DNA of 64,000 bases from Legionella_C sp048541585. Lineage in GTDB: Bacteria; Pseudomonadota; Gammaproteobacteria; Legionellales; Legionellaceae. Made by a program: the position numbers and the translations under genes. Positions 33,958-43,143 of this stretch are shown in pieces (within the stretch, counting starts at the first letter, position 1; each line of letters starts with the position of its first letter). The stretch is from positions 16,658 through 80,657 of the forward strand of contig NZ_CP183308.1 of the NCBI RefSeq assembly GCF_048541585.1, in the 5' to 3' direction. Under the pieces are notes generated by a model, which was not told the origin of the DNA, did no database searches, and saw nothing but the letters and a program-made list of their open reading frames with translations.

Positions 33958-34476
33958 ACATCCTATGGCATCAATAGAAACAGTACATCCTTCCATTTCC
34001 AGCAATAATGGTATTGCCTTTATTTCATTAGATTTGTAGTCAATTGTTACATCAGCCAACACCAGCTTATTAGAAAAACTCCAGGCTCTGACCAGTTTTA
34101 TGGCGCGTATTTCTTTTATAACTAACCCTAATGTACCTTCGATAAGCGTGCTCCAGACCGATGATCTAATGGTTGAAAACAAGCGTCGAAATGTACTTGT
34201 AGCAGGGACCTGTTTGTTAAATCCACATACCTTGAAAGCAATTACCGGCGTGATTCAGCAAAAACAACAATATCATCCCAACTTTCAGCGCCACAAAAAA
34301 TTGCACAAATTGAAATAAATAAAAGAGTGGGTAAGGGATAAATTATTTTATTTACAACACAGGGATCTTCTATCGTAGATAACAAATCAATCACTGCTGA
34401 CATTTAAAGTCCATGTAACATTAAAATTAGCAATTCTACATTATTATGCTTTAAAATTGTCCGTCAAAAGCCCCTG

Positions 34477-35077
34477 GGTCAGAAGCACAGGTAACAGCGG
34501 TGTTAATTTTGTTAATAGCAGAAGGACAATCGATAATAACCAAATCATAGTTATTGCGAATTGGCTTTATAGTGTCTCTTACTAGGTCTTTGAGGTTAGT
34601 AGATGATTGAGTCAACTCGGTATCTAATCTAGAGTTATTTAAATTAGAGGGATAAGGTGAAGGTTGTCTGATAACTCAACAATAGAATTTTCAACTGGCA
34701 CCTTATCTCTGAATAAGTTTAGTCATACAGGTTTGTCCCGAGCCTCTACATTAAAGGCCGTGTTAAATTACCTTGTGGGTCAAAGTCAATAGCTAGAATC
34801 CTAGCTCGTAATGACTTGCTCTAACTGCTAAACAGAAGGAAAGAGATGTTTTTCCAACCCCTCCTTTAACAATCTGAAATGAAATAATGGCGCTAGGGTA
34901 TTTAAATCCTCTTTCTTCAAAAAGCTTTCTTATGCCTTCAGAGGGTATAATTTTCCTACGGTTATTTAGTGTCGGTATATTATGCGACTTAAGCCCCTTG
35001 TAAACACCCTGAATAGTCATGCAGCCCAAACAATCGGCTAATTCCAAACAAGTAATCGTATTTTTGAACTTTTTCAT
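34477..35077 (-). pseudogene. ParA-like gene, broken
   Basis: The N-terminal 94 codons are open (F-Q-I-V-K-G-G-V-G-K-T-S-L-S-F-C-L-A, Walker A about residues 71-78). After that the frame is lost. A later frame has D-T-E-L-T-Q-S-S-T-N-L-K-D-L-V-R-D-T-I-K-P and Y-D-L-V-I-I-D-C-P-S-A (Walker B region). The C-terminus is cut by the ISAs1-type element. It probably came from a second replicon. The active parA is at 9858-10907. Confidence 0.75.
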
Positions 35078-35234
35078 GCCACCGTAATAACAAGTTCAAT
35101 AAAAACATCATTTACTCATAATAAATGAAACCACGTTAATATTAAACAGTTATTTAAATATGATGTATGTGGCTTATAAAAGGATTTAGTAAGGTAACTA
35201 TGGAGGCTGTGGTAGCGCGTATATTTATCCGGGT

Positions 35235-35717
35235 TTATTTATCTTCTTTTTTAATAAAAGATATATTTCCTGTTCTTTCCAAAATTGCAGAGTCAACTAA
35301 GGAATAATTCTCTGTGTTTAATTGTTGACGTAATTGAGCCAACAGATCATTTTCGCTAATGCTAAAGCGACGCATACTTTTATAATCTAATACACCATCT
35401 TTTATTAAATAATGGGAACATCCTTTAAATAAAAACCCTAGTTTAGTAAAGAAAAAGCAAAGCTTAGATAAAATAAGGTGAAGAATAATTAGGGTTAATA
35501 AGGCTTCAACTGTAATTCCTAGGGAGCTGGCACCAGCAATACCTCTGCTGATTATCCCTCCAGAAATAGCAATAATTAAAAAATCTAAAGGTGTGCTTAT
35601 ATTAAAGCGGTGGTTGGTGAATCGAAACAACAAGACACTCAAACAAAATAAAATAATACATCGAATCCATGAGCAAAAATAACTTGGATCGGTGTTAATC
35701 CAATGCAGATAATCCAT
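35235..35717 (-). CDS. DUF421-type membrane protein (YetF-like)
   Basis: From the ATG at 35717 (AACAGGAG upstream) the protein is 160 aa. Three transmembrane helices (about residues 15-95) include the conserved S-T-P-L-D-F-L-I-I-A-I-S-G-G-I-I-S-R. A cytosolic domain follows with H-Y-L-I-K-D-G-V and E-N-D-L-L-A-Q-L-R-Q. This matches DUF421. It belongs to the ArsR-CadA operon, 23 bases after a small membrane gene; role unknown. Confidence 0.8.
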   Translation of the reverse strand: MDYLHWINTDPSYFCSWIRCIILFCLSVLLFRFTNHRFNISTPLDFLIIAISGGIISRGIAGASSLGITVEALLTLIILHLILSKLCFFFTKLGFLFKGCSHYLIKDGVLDYKSMRRFSISENDLLAQLRQQLNTENYSLVDSAILERTGNISFIKKEDK

Positions 35718-35740
35718 AACTACTCCTGTTACTTTATTAA

Positions 35741-35905
35741 CTATAAGGCGGCTGATATGCCATGTAAGAAAAAGATAGCAAAAATCAGTACAATAATTAA
35801 AAAAGCCGCCCATGGTAGCGATTTTTTTCTTTGATAAAAAATAATAATGAAAATAAGAATTAATAACCCAATAAGACCGCTCGTTATCCAAAAATTTACT
35901 GTCAT
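35741..35905 (-). CDS. Small membrane protein coupled to CadA
   Basis: ATG at 35905 overlaps the CadA stop as TAATG. The 54-aa product has two hydrophobic helices (residues about 5-24 and 31-52) around a basic Q-R-K-K-S-L turn. It has no known family. Translational coupling to the ATPase suggests an accessory subunit or regulator. Confidence 0.65.
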   Translation of the reverse strand: MTVNFWITSGLIGLLILIFIIIFYQRKKSLPWAAFLIIVLIFAIFFLHGISAAL

Positions 35906-38049
35906 TAGGAACCCCCATTACTGATAGAAGGATAACGCAATAAGCGAAGACCATTGGCTACAACAATTAGACTGGCTCCCATATCGGCAAAAACCGCCAT
36001 CCATAAAGTTGCTATACCTCCTAGTGCCAAAACAAAAAATATTCCCTTAATTGCAATAGATAAGCCAATATTTTGACGAAGAATACGAATAGTTTTATGA
36101 CTTAAATCAATATATAAAGGCAACCGTGCCAAGTCGTCATTCATAAGGGCTACATCTGCTGTTTCAAGAGCGGTATCGGTTCCTTTTCCCATGGCAAAAC
36201 TTATCGATGCTTTGGCAAGCGCTGGCGCATCATTAATACCATCACCTACCATACCTACAGTTTTATATTGCTGTAATAAACTCTCTATAGCATCCATTTT
36301 GTCAATAGGTAATACATTAGCTTTGACTTCATCAATGCCGACTAATTTGGCAATAGCTTGTGCTGTAATTGCATTATCACCAGTTAACATGGTTGTTTTA
36401 ATACCTTGTCGATGTAATTGCTCAATCGCATTTTTACTTGTAGCTCTTAGAGTATCAGCTACCGCAAACATCGCTAGCACTTTAGTGGAATTGCTTAATA
36501 TAACGGTTGTTTTTCCTTCTTCCTCGAGTTGCTTAAGCAGTTTCTCTACTTCAGCGTTACACACTTGATTATCTTCTGCTAACTGATGATTACCTACATA
36601 ATATAATTCCTGATTGATTATTCCTTTCACGCCTAGCCCAGGAAATGCAGTAAATTCGCCAACATTTAACAAATGAGAGTTGGGTTGTTTCTCTTTCCAA
36701 TAGTTCATTAATGCATGCGCAACAGGGTGTTCTGAGTGACTATCAAGACTTGCGGTTAGTAATAGTAGATGCTCTTCATCGTAACTTGAATCATAAGCGA
36801 TAAAATTAGTCACTTTAGGTTTACCTTCTGTTAAGGTTCCTGTTTTATCTAAGGCAATCATTTTTAGTTTATAACCGTTTTCCAAATAATTACCCCCCTT
36901 AATAAGTAACCCTTTTTTTGCTGCCGAAGCTAAGCCACTGACAATGGTTACCGGAGTTGAAATAACTAACGCACAAGGACAAGCAATAACTAATAAAGTC
37001 AATGCCTTATAAATCCAATCATAAAACGGATATCCTAGTGCCAAGGGTGGGACAAAGGCTATAATGACAGCAATCAATACCATGATTGGTGTGTAATATT
37101 TAGAAAATTGATCAACAAAGCGCTCTGTAGGCGCACGTTCTGATTGTGCTTGTTCAATTGCTTTACCTATTTTGGCAAGCAATGTATCGCCCGATATTTT
37201 AGTAACTTTAATTTCAAAACTACCGTGCTCATTTAACGTGCCTGCAAAAACTTCATCCCCTATTTGCTTGGTTATTGGCATGGACTCACCCGTAACCGGC
37301 GCCTGGTTCACTGTGCTTTGACCCAAGATAACTTCACCATCTAAAGGAATACGTTCGCCAGGTTTTACTTTCACAATAGAACCTATTCTAACTTGTTCAA
37401 CCATTTGAAATTCCCATGCCCCATTTTCTTGTTTCACTAATGCTTTTTCAGGGGCAATTTGCATGAGACTTCGTATAGCAAGCCGCGCTTTATCCAGGGA
37501 ATAACGTTCAATACGCTCTGCTAAGGCAAATAATACAGTAACCATGGCAGCTTCTGGCCAGGCACCAATAAAAAAAGCGCCGGTTACGGCAATCAACATT
37601 AAGCTATTAATATTCATTGCTTTCGTGCGTAAAGCAATGAAGCCTTTTTTAAATAAATTAAGCCCGCTTAGACCAATTGCAATGAGCGCTGCAATCACAC
37701 TTAAAATAAACCAATCATTCGATAAGAAGTAGGTAAGTAACTCAGAAAATAAAGCAAAAAAGCCTGCAATAATGAGCTTTATCCAAGAGGAATCGATAGT
37801 TTTTGCTTTATCTTCTTGCTTACCCAATGAATCACTCTTTGGGCGTACATCCATCCCTAAAGCCTCAATCCGTTGTTGTAATTCACTAATCATCGTCAAT
37901 CGATGATGAATAGTTACTTCTTCAGCAATAAAATTGAAATCCAAATATTCAACCTCTGGAATATCCTGTAATTGGTTCCTGATGAGCTTTTCTTCTGAAG
38001 GACAATCAAGTCCTGCAACAAAAAAGGTTGTTTTTGTTAAAGAGCTCAT
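35905..38049 (-). CDS. cadA: CadA/ZntA-type heavy-metal P-type ATPase
   Basis: From the ATG at 38049, which overlaps the upstream stop as ATGA, the protein is 714 aa. An N-terminal HMA-like domain carries G-L-D-C-P-S-E-E. Landmarks are T-G-E-S-M-P-I (about 250), the metal-channel C-P-C-A-L-V-I-S (about 355), D-K-T-G-T-L-T-E-G (about 400) and G-D-G-I-N-D-A-P-A-L-A (about 610). C-P-C followed by A-L-V fits Zn, Cd or Pb export rather than Cu. An ArsR gene heads the operon. It is intact, unlike the fragment at 30373. Confidence 0.92.
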   Translation of the reverse strand: MSSLTKTTFFVAGLDCPSEEKLIRNQLQDIPEVEYLDFNFIAEEVTIHHRLTMISELQQRIEALGMDVRPKSDSLGKQEDKAKTIDSSWIKLIIAGFFALFSELLTYFLSNDWFILSVIAALIAIGLSGLNLFKKGFIALRTKAMNINSLMLIAVTGAFFIGAWPEAAMVTVLFALAERIERYSLDKARLAIRSLMQIAPEKALVKQENGAWEFQMVEQVRIGSIVKVKPGERIPLDGEVILGQSTVNQAPVTGESMPITKQIGDEVFAGTLNEHGSFEIKVTKISGDTLLAKIGKAIEQAQSERAPTERFVDQFSKYYTPIMVLIAVIIAFVPPLALGYPFYDWIYKALTLLVIACPCALVISTPVTIVSGLASAAKKGLLIKGGNYLENGYKLKMIALDKTGTLTEGKPKVTNFIAYDSSYDEEHLLLLTASLDSHSEHPVAHALMNYWKEKQPNSHLLNVGEFTAFPGLGVKGIINQELYYVGNHQLAEDNQVCNAEVEKLLKQLEEEGKTTVILSNSTKVLAMFAVADTLRATSKNAIEQLHRQGIKTTMLTGDNAITAQAIAKLVGIDEVKANVLPIDKMDAIESLLQQYKTVGMVGDGINDAPALAKASISFAMGKGTDTALETADVALMNDDLARLPLYIDLSHKTIRILRQNIGLSIAIKGIFFVLALGGIATLWMAVFADMGASLIVVANGLRLLRYPSISNGGS

Positions 38050-38336
38050 AATGAAGCTCCGCATTGACCACAAAACTTGGCACCAGGTGTAATGAATGCG
38101 CCACAACGACAACATGCCGCACTAGTCGAGTCTTTCCCACATTGCCCGCAAAATTGCGACTGACTACCTATAATAGCCTGACAGTAAGGACATTTTTTTG
38201 TTGCTTGGTTATTAGAATAATAAGAGGTATCCTGTCTATTGCTGTGATGCCCTCTTCGGGAACCATGGTTATTACCACTACCTCCACCATGATGTCTATT
38301 CATATAATTATTAAAGATTCGTTTTAGAACGCTCAT
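38046..38336 (-). CDS. His-rich double zinc-ribbon protein
   Basis: The 96-aa protein has a basic, His- and Gly-rich N-terminal half (H-H-G-G-G-S-G-N-N-H-G-S). Two zinc-ribbon repeats follow: C-P-Y-C with C-G-Q-C, then C-C-R-C with C-G-Q-C-G. It starts 2 bases after the ArsR stop and overlaps the CadA start. It probably binds Zn or Cd in the cytosol as a buffer or delivers it to the ATPase; this is inferred from motif and place. Confidence 0.75.
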   Translation of the reverse strand: MSVLKRIFNNYMNRHHGGGSGNNHGSRRGHHSNRQDTSYYSNNQATKKCPYCQAIIGSQSQFCGQCGKDSTSAACCRCGAFITPGAKFCGQCGASL

Positions 38337-38337
38337 A

Positions 38338-38634
38338 TTAATTCTCCCCTTCTTCAGTAAAATGCTTTAGCAAATCATCTAAAATACACTTTACGTGCTC
38401 ATCAAAAATGCTGTAATAAATATGTTTTCCTTGACGCTGTGCTTTTAGGAGGCGAGCTGAGCGCAAAAGACTTAAATGATGACTAGCTAAGGGCACTGAT
38501 AGGTGTGATTTTTCTGCAAGCACTGAGACTGTTTGTGGGTTATTAAGGCATGCCAAAAGAAGTTTTAGACGATTTGCCTCACCCATCAAATGCAAAATGT
38601 CGCTTAATGTTATAATTTGGTCTTGGGTTAACAT
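38338..38634 (-). CDS. ArsR/SmtB-family metal repressor
   Basis: From the ATG at 38634 (M-L-T-Q-D-Q-I-I) it is a 98-aa winged-helix repressor with the helix-turn-helix S-V-L-A-E-K-S-H-L-S-V-P-L-A-S-H-H-L-S-L-L. The tail I-F-D-E-H-V-K-C-I-L-D-D-L-L-K-H-F offers the Asp/His/Cys ligands of the alpha-5 metal site. It lies first in an operon with the zinc ribbon and CadA, and its operator is at 38660-38678. Metal binding would lift repression. Confidence 0.9.
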   Translation of the reverse strand: MLTQDQIITLSDILHLMGEANRLKLLLACLNNPQTVSVLAEKSHLSVPLASHHLSLLRSARLLKAQRQGKHIYYSIFDEHVKCILDDLLKHFTEEGEN

Positions 38635-38659
38635 AATAGTTAAACAATTAAACAAGTAT

Positions 38660-38678
38660 TTAACTAAAATATAGTTAA
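38660..38678. promoter_or_regulatory. ArsR-family operator
   Basis: TTAACTA-AAATA-TAGTTAA is a perfect 7-bp dyad 26 bases upstream of the arsR start. Its size and AT-rich arms fit the SmtB/ArsR operator type. Confidence 0.7.
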
Positions 38679-38724
38679 CTTTAAAAATTTGTCAAATTAA
38701 AACCCTAGAGGTTTTACAAATGAG

Positions 38725-41700
38725 CTAAGGTTGCTTAGCATGACGTGTAGCTTTTAATTTGTTTCGCCGGTTATGAAACACATAATATAGGCCCGGTAAT
38801 ACAAGCAACGTCAAGAAAGTCGATGAAATAATCCCTCCTATGACAACAGTAGCTAATGGCCTTTGCACTTCAGAGCCCGTGCCCGTAGCAAGGGCCATAG
38901 GGACAAAACCTAATGAGGCCACAAGCGCTGTCATTAGCACTGGACGCAGACGAGCAAGCGAACCTTGTAAAACAGCATCCTTTAAATAGACACCTTTCTG
39001 TTCACGTAACGTGCTGATAAAAGTAATCATGACAAGGCCATTTAATACCGCAACACCTGATAAGGCAATAAACCCCACGCCTGCAGAAATTGATAAAGGA
39101 ATGCCGCGCAACCATAAAGCGAAAACGCCACCTGTTAAAGCCAGCGGAATACCGGTAAACACAAGTAAAGCATTTTTTACATTGCCAAAACTCATAAAGA
39201 GTAATAAGAAAATACCTAGTAAGGTAACGGGAACTACAATCTGCAATCGCTTTGAAGCCGATTGTAGCTGCTCAAATTGCCCGCCCCAGCTAATCCAATA
39301 CCCACTGGGCAATTTAACGTTTTGCTCAACGCGCCGTTTTGCTTCATTCACAAACGAACTTAAATCCCGATTACGCACGTTAGCACTAACAACCACACGT
39401 CTTTTGCCACTTTCACGACTAATTTGATTTGGGCTCTCGCTTTGAACGAAGGAGGCTACTTCACTAAGGGGAATAAAATGTTGCTCGCCATCTTTTGACA
39501 AGGGCAAAGGAACATATATTTGGCGAAGTACATTAGGATTGGTGCGCAATGACTCTGGTAGGCGGACAATTAAATCAAATCGTCTATCACCTTCAAAAAG
39601 CTCGCCGCCTTTTTTACCACCAGTAGCGATGACAATCGCATCTTGAACCGTTGCAATTTGTAACCCATAACGCGCCAAAGCATTACGATTAATCTTAACG
39701 GTTAGAAGCGGCAAACCACTGACTTGCTCTACTTTAACATCGGCAGCACCTGGCACCTGTTTTAATTGAGCATTGATGTTATTAGCAATTAAAAGCAAAG
39801 CAGTCATGTCATCGCCAAATACTTTCACCGCCACATCACTACGAACACCTGAAATGAGTTCATTAAAGCGCATTTGGATAGGTTGGGTAAATTCATAATT
39901 ATTACCTGGAAGTTCTTTTACAGCGTGCTCAATGTCTTGCACCAATGCTTGTTTGTTTTTTTTAGGGTCAGCCCAGTCCTTACGAGGCTTTAAAATAATA
40001 AAGGTATCCGCTACGTTAGGAGGCATGGGGTCAGTTGCTACTTCGGCCGTACCTAATTTGGAAAAAACCCGCTTTACTTCTGGAAATTGGCTTACGCGCT
40101 CTTCAACAAGGTGCTGCATAGTAATGGCTTGGGTTAAACTGGTTCCGGGAATGCGCATAGCCTGCATCGCAATATCGCCTTCATCCAAACTTGGGATAAA
40201 TTCTCCGCCTAGGCGAAAGGCAATGAAGAGACTGATAGCAACCAATAAAGCAGCAAGACTTATCACCAAAATTCTTGCATGAAAACAACGGCGCAGCACT
40301 CTGGCATAACCAAGAGACAAATAATATACCAACCAGTTTTCTTTTTCTTGCACTCGACCACCTAAGAAAATAGCAACTGCCGCTGGTACAAAAGTCAAGG
40401 CAAAAAGCATGGAGGCAAGAAGCGCAATAATGACAGTTTCAGCCATCGGTAAAAACATTTTTCCCTCAACACCGGTTAAGGTGAGAATAGGTAAATACAC
40501 AACCGTGATAATAAACACGCCAAAGATACTAGGCCGAATGACTTCCGTTGTTGCATGAGCAATCACTTTTAAGCGCTCTTCTAAATTTAAGACTTTCTGT
40601 AGCGCATGTTGCTGTTCGCCTAGATGTTTAATGCAGTTCTCAACAATAATGACAGCGCCATCAACAATTAAACCGAAATCAAGCGCGCCTAAGCTCATTA
40701 AATTGGCACTTATTTGATTCGTTACCATGCCCGTAATGGTTAATAACATGGACAGAGGGATGACCATGGCGGTAATAAGAGCGGCTCGAATGTTACCTAA
40801 AAACAAAAATAAAATTACACAAACCAGCAGCGCGCCTTCCAGTAGGTTTTTCTTAACGGTATCAATGGTCGCATTGACTAGCAAGGTGCGATTATACACG
40901 GTTACAGCTTCCACGCCTTCAGGGAGCGTTTTATTAATGTCCTTCATTTTGAGGGCCACGCGCTCTGAAACCGTCCGACTGTTTTCACCTATCAGCATAA
41001 ACACTGTACCTAATACGACTTCCTTACTATTTTCGGTAGCAGCACCTGTACGTAACTCTTTACCTAAGGCTACCTCTGCAACATCGCGAATTCGAACAGG
41101 TGTTCCTTCAAAACTTGCAATAACAATATTTTCAATATCGGCTATATTTTGAACTTGTCCCGGAACACGAATTAAATTTTGCTCGCCATTTGTTTCGATG
41201 TAGCCAGCTCCAACGTTGGCATTATTGCGCTGAAGTGCCTGAACCACATCATTTAAACTTAATCGATAACGTACAAGTTTCATGGGGATAGGCGTAATAT
41301 GAAATTGTTTTTCATAGCCGCCAATTGTATTCACTTCCGCAACCCCTTCGACATTGCGTAATTGCGGCTTAATAATCCAATCCTGAATGGTACGAAGTTC
41401 AGTCGGATTATAACGTTGACTTGCCGGGGTATTAAGCTTATTGGTCACCGTATACATAAAGATTTCGCCCAGGCCAGTTGAAATTGGGCCTAAAGTGGTT
41501 TCAGTTTCTGGGGGTAATTTATCTTTAACGGCTTGCAAGCGCTCATTAATCAGCTGGCGTGCAAAATAAATACTGGTACCGTCTTTAAATACTACCGTCA
41601 CTTGCGATAATCCATACCGTGATAAAGAGCGGGTGTAACTAAGATTTGGTAACCCACTCATGGCAAGCTCAATAGGAAAAGTAATGCGTTGCTCAACCTC

Positions 41701-41877
41701 ATAGGGTGAATAGCCCGACGCTTGGGTATTAATTTGTACTTGCACATTGGTAATATCAGGTACGGCATCAATAGGCAATTGTTGATAATTATAAACGCCT
41801 AAAATCGCAATCATTAAGGTAAATAAAAGGATAAACCAGCGATGTTTTAAGGAAAAACGAATTATTTTCTGAAGCAT
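38725..41877 (-). CDS. czcA: CzcA, RND heavy-metal efflux pump
   Basis: The 1050-aa proton antiporter has twelve transmembrane helices and two large periplasmic loops. L-G-A-L-D-F-G-L-I-V-D-G-A-V-I-I-V-E-N in helix 4 matches the D-F-G-x3-D-G-A-x3-V-E-N motif of the HME1 class, which exports Co, Zn and Cd. The copper/silver class differs at these positions. The start M-L-Q-K-I-I-R-F-S-L-K-H-R-W is typical. It follows czcB by 9 bases and forms the tripartite pump with czcB and czcC. Confidence 0.94.
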   Translation of the reverse strand: MLQKIIRFSLKHRWFILLFTLMIAILGVYNYQQLPIDAVPDITNVQVQINTQASGYSPYEVEQRITFPIELAMSGLPNLSYTRSLSRYGLSQVTVVFKDGTSIYFARQLINERLQAVKDKLPPETETTLGPISTGLGEIFMYTVTNKLNTPASQRYNPTELRTIQDWIIKPQLRNVEGVAEVNTIGGYEKQFHITPIPMKLVRYRLSLNDVVQALQRNNANVGAGYIETNGEQNLIRVPGQVQNIADIENIVIASFEGTPVRIRDVAEVALGKELRTGAATENSKEVVLGTVFMLIGENSRTVSERVALKMKDINKTLPEGVEAVTVYNRTLLVNATIDTVKKNLLEGALLVCVILFLFLGNIRAALITAMVIPLSMLLTITGMVTNQISANLMSLGALDFGLIVDGAVIIVENCIKHLGEQQHALQKVLNLEERLKVIAHATTEVIRPSIFGVFIITVVYLPILTLTGVEGKMFLPMAETVIIALLASMLFALTFVPAAVAIFLGGRVQEKENWLVYYLSLGYARVLRRCFHARILVISLAALLVAISLFIAFRLGGEFIPSLDEGDIAMQAMRIPGTSLTQAITMQHLVEERVSQFPEVKRVFSKLGTAEVATDPMPPNVADTFIILKPRKDWADPKKNKQALVQDIEHAVKELPGNNYEFTQPIQMRFNELISGVRSDVAVKVFGDDMTALLLIANNINAQLKQVPGAADVKVEQVSGLPLLTVKINRNALARYGLQIATVQDAIVIATGGKKGGELFEGDRRFDLIVRLPESLRTNPNVLRQIYVPLPLSKDGEQHFIPLSEVASFVQSESPNQISRESGKRRVVVSANVRNRDLSSFVNEAKRRVEQNVKLPSGYWISWGGQFEQLQSASKRLQIVVPVTLLGIFLLLFMSFGNVKNALLVFTGIPLALTGGVFALWLRGIPLSISAGVGFIALSGVAVLNGLVMITFISTLREQKGVYLKDAVLQGSLARLRPVLMTALVASLGFVPMALATGTGSEVQRPLATVVIGGIISSTFLTLLVLPGLYYVFHNRRNKLKATRHAKQP

Positions 41878-41886
41878 TCTTAATCC

Positions 41887-43143
41887 CTAGTCTTCATGAC
41901 TTGCGCCATCTTTGCCAAGCTCAGCTTTCATAAAGAAGCTATTTTTACTCACATAGCGCTCCCCTTTATCAAGCCCTGAAATAACCTCGACCCATTGCTC
42001 ATCCTTTTGACCTAAAATAACAGGCGTGGCTTCAAAATAATCTCCTTGTTGAATAAAGATAACTTCTTTTTGATTGATGCGTTGAATGGCAGACAGTAAA
42101 ACAGCAACGGGTGCTATTTTCTCCTTAACAGTAATGGCACCATTAATATACATGCCGGGTATCCAAATGCGGCTTTCATTAGGAAGTACCGCCCGCACTA
42201 ACGTAGTTTGACTGTCTTCAATGCCTAAAGGCGCAATATATGAAATGGTGGTTATCGTTTTGGGTTTTCCTTCATCGCCTGTCACAACTACTTCCATGCC
42301 TTGCTTGACCAAGGGCGCCTCTTTTCGATATAAGGTAAAATCTGCCCACACATTCGCTAAATTGGCCACCTCATAAATAGGTTTGTTATTTTGGGCAAGC
42401 TCGCCAGTCGTTGCCGATTTTTGTATAATAGTACCTGTCATGGGTGCATTAATCGTGTAATTTTGCAAACTTTCATTACTTTCAATAATGATTAAGGGCT
42501 CCCCTTTCCTAACCTCATCACCTAGATTTTTAGCCATTGTCTTGATAATACCCACATAACGCGCATAAATAGGCGCCAGGGTGTCGCGATTAGGCACAAC
42601 CTTGCCCACCACATTTAGTTTCGTCTTAATCGTTTGGCTTTGGGCAATGGCTGTTTCAATGTTTGCAGCCTTAAGAATACCTGCTGCAACTTTAATACGT
42701 CCTTCATAAGTGGCATAACGCCAAACATAGCGCTTATTTTGTAATGCTAATTCAATCACAACATCAAAGGAGTGAGGCTCACGAATCACCTGATTGCTTT
42801 GTAAAAAATTTTCAATGGCAGTAAAATTTATGTCTTCTTTTTTATCATTAAAGCGCGTTAATTGGATAGTTAATTGCGCTGCATTAGGTTTAATAAGCTC
42901 GCCATTTTTGTAGAGATAGACACGAAAACGAGGCGGCATACCCCGTTCAAACATTAAAAGCTCAAGTGCCACATCCCCTTCTTTAAATAATCTTCCGCCC
43001 TGAGGACCTTTTTCAATACTTTCTTGATGGCCACTTTCATCCCCACTATGAGACGCTTCATTTGCCCATAAAAATGAAGGACTTAATCCTGATAAAAGAA
43101 TTAAAAGCGTAAGGTTTCCAAGGAATAACTTTATAGACTTCAC
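41887..43143 (-). CDS. czcB: CzcB, membrane-fusion adaptor of the RND pump
   Basis: The 418-aa periplasmic adaptor has a signal peptide (cut near L-W-A-N) and a His-rich N-terminal stretch (S-H-S-G-D-E-S-G-H-Q-E). Typical landmarks are P-I-Y-A-R-Y-V-G-I-I-K, A-P-M-T-G-T-I-I and the V-W-A-D-F-T-L-Y-R-K-E strand. It overlaps the czcC end by 4 bases. The N-terminal His cluster probably binds metal. Confidence 0.92.
   Translation of the reverse strand: MKSIKLFLGNLTLLILLSGLSPSFLWANEASHSGDESGHQESIEKGPQGGRLFKEGDVALELLMFERGMPPRFRVYLYKNGELIKPNAAQLTIQLTRFNDKKEDINFTAIENFLQSNQVIREPHSFDVVIELALQNKRYVWRYATYEGRIKVAAGILKAANIETAIAQSQTIKTKLNVVGKVVPNRDTLAPIYARYVGIIKTMAKNLGDEVRKGEPLIIIESNESLQNYTINAPMTGTIIQKSATTGELAQNNKPIYEVANLANVWADFTLYRKEAPLVKQGMEVVVTGDEGKPKTITTISYIAPLGIEDSQTTLVRAVLPNESRIWIPGMYINGAITVKEKIAPVAVLLSAIQRINQKEVIFIQQGDYFEATPVILGQKDEQWVEVISGLDKGERYVSKNSFFMKAELGKDGASHED

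Larger units (their letters stand above)
31155..34490 (-). mobile_element. ISAs1-type insertion sequence, interrupted by a group II intron
   Basis: The ends start CAGGGGCTTTT on both sides (31167 inwards, and the inverse ending CCCCTG near 34476), each preceded outwards by a related CCTGTGCT segment. Transposase fragments lie on the minus strand: 34190-33958 (K-S-N-E-I-K-A-I-P-L-L-L to I-D-A-I-G-C), then 31787-31548 (K-G-G-N-F-V-I-G-L-K-N-N-Q-P-L-L), then 31434-31189 (N-H-W-S-I-E-N-E-Y-H-W-E-L-N-V-H). The middle and N-terminal parts have stops and frame changes, so the transposase is dead. The element cuts the cadA fragment on one side and a parA-like gene on the other. Confidence 0.75.

Noticed and set aside
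35235..35954. 239-codon version of the DUF421 gene starting within cadA
   Set aside because: The start at 35717 has a good ribosome site and the family's usual N-terminus; the longer version reads through the 54-codon gene in another frame.
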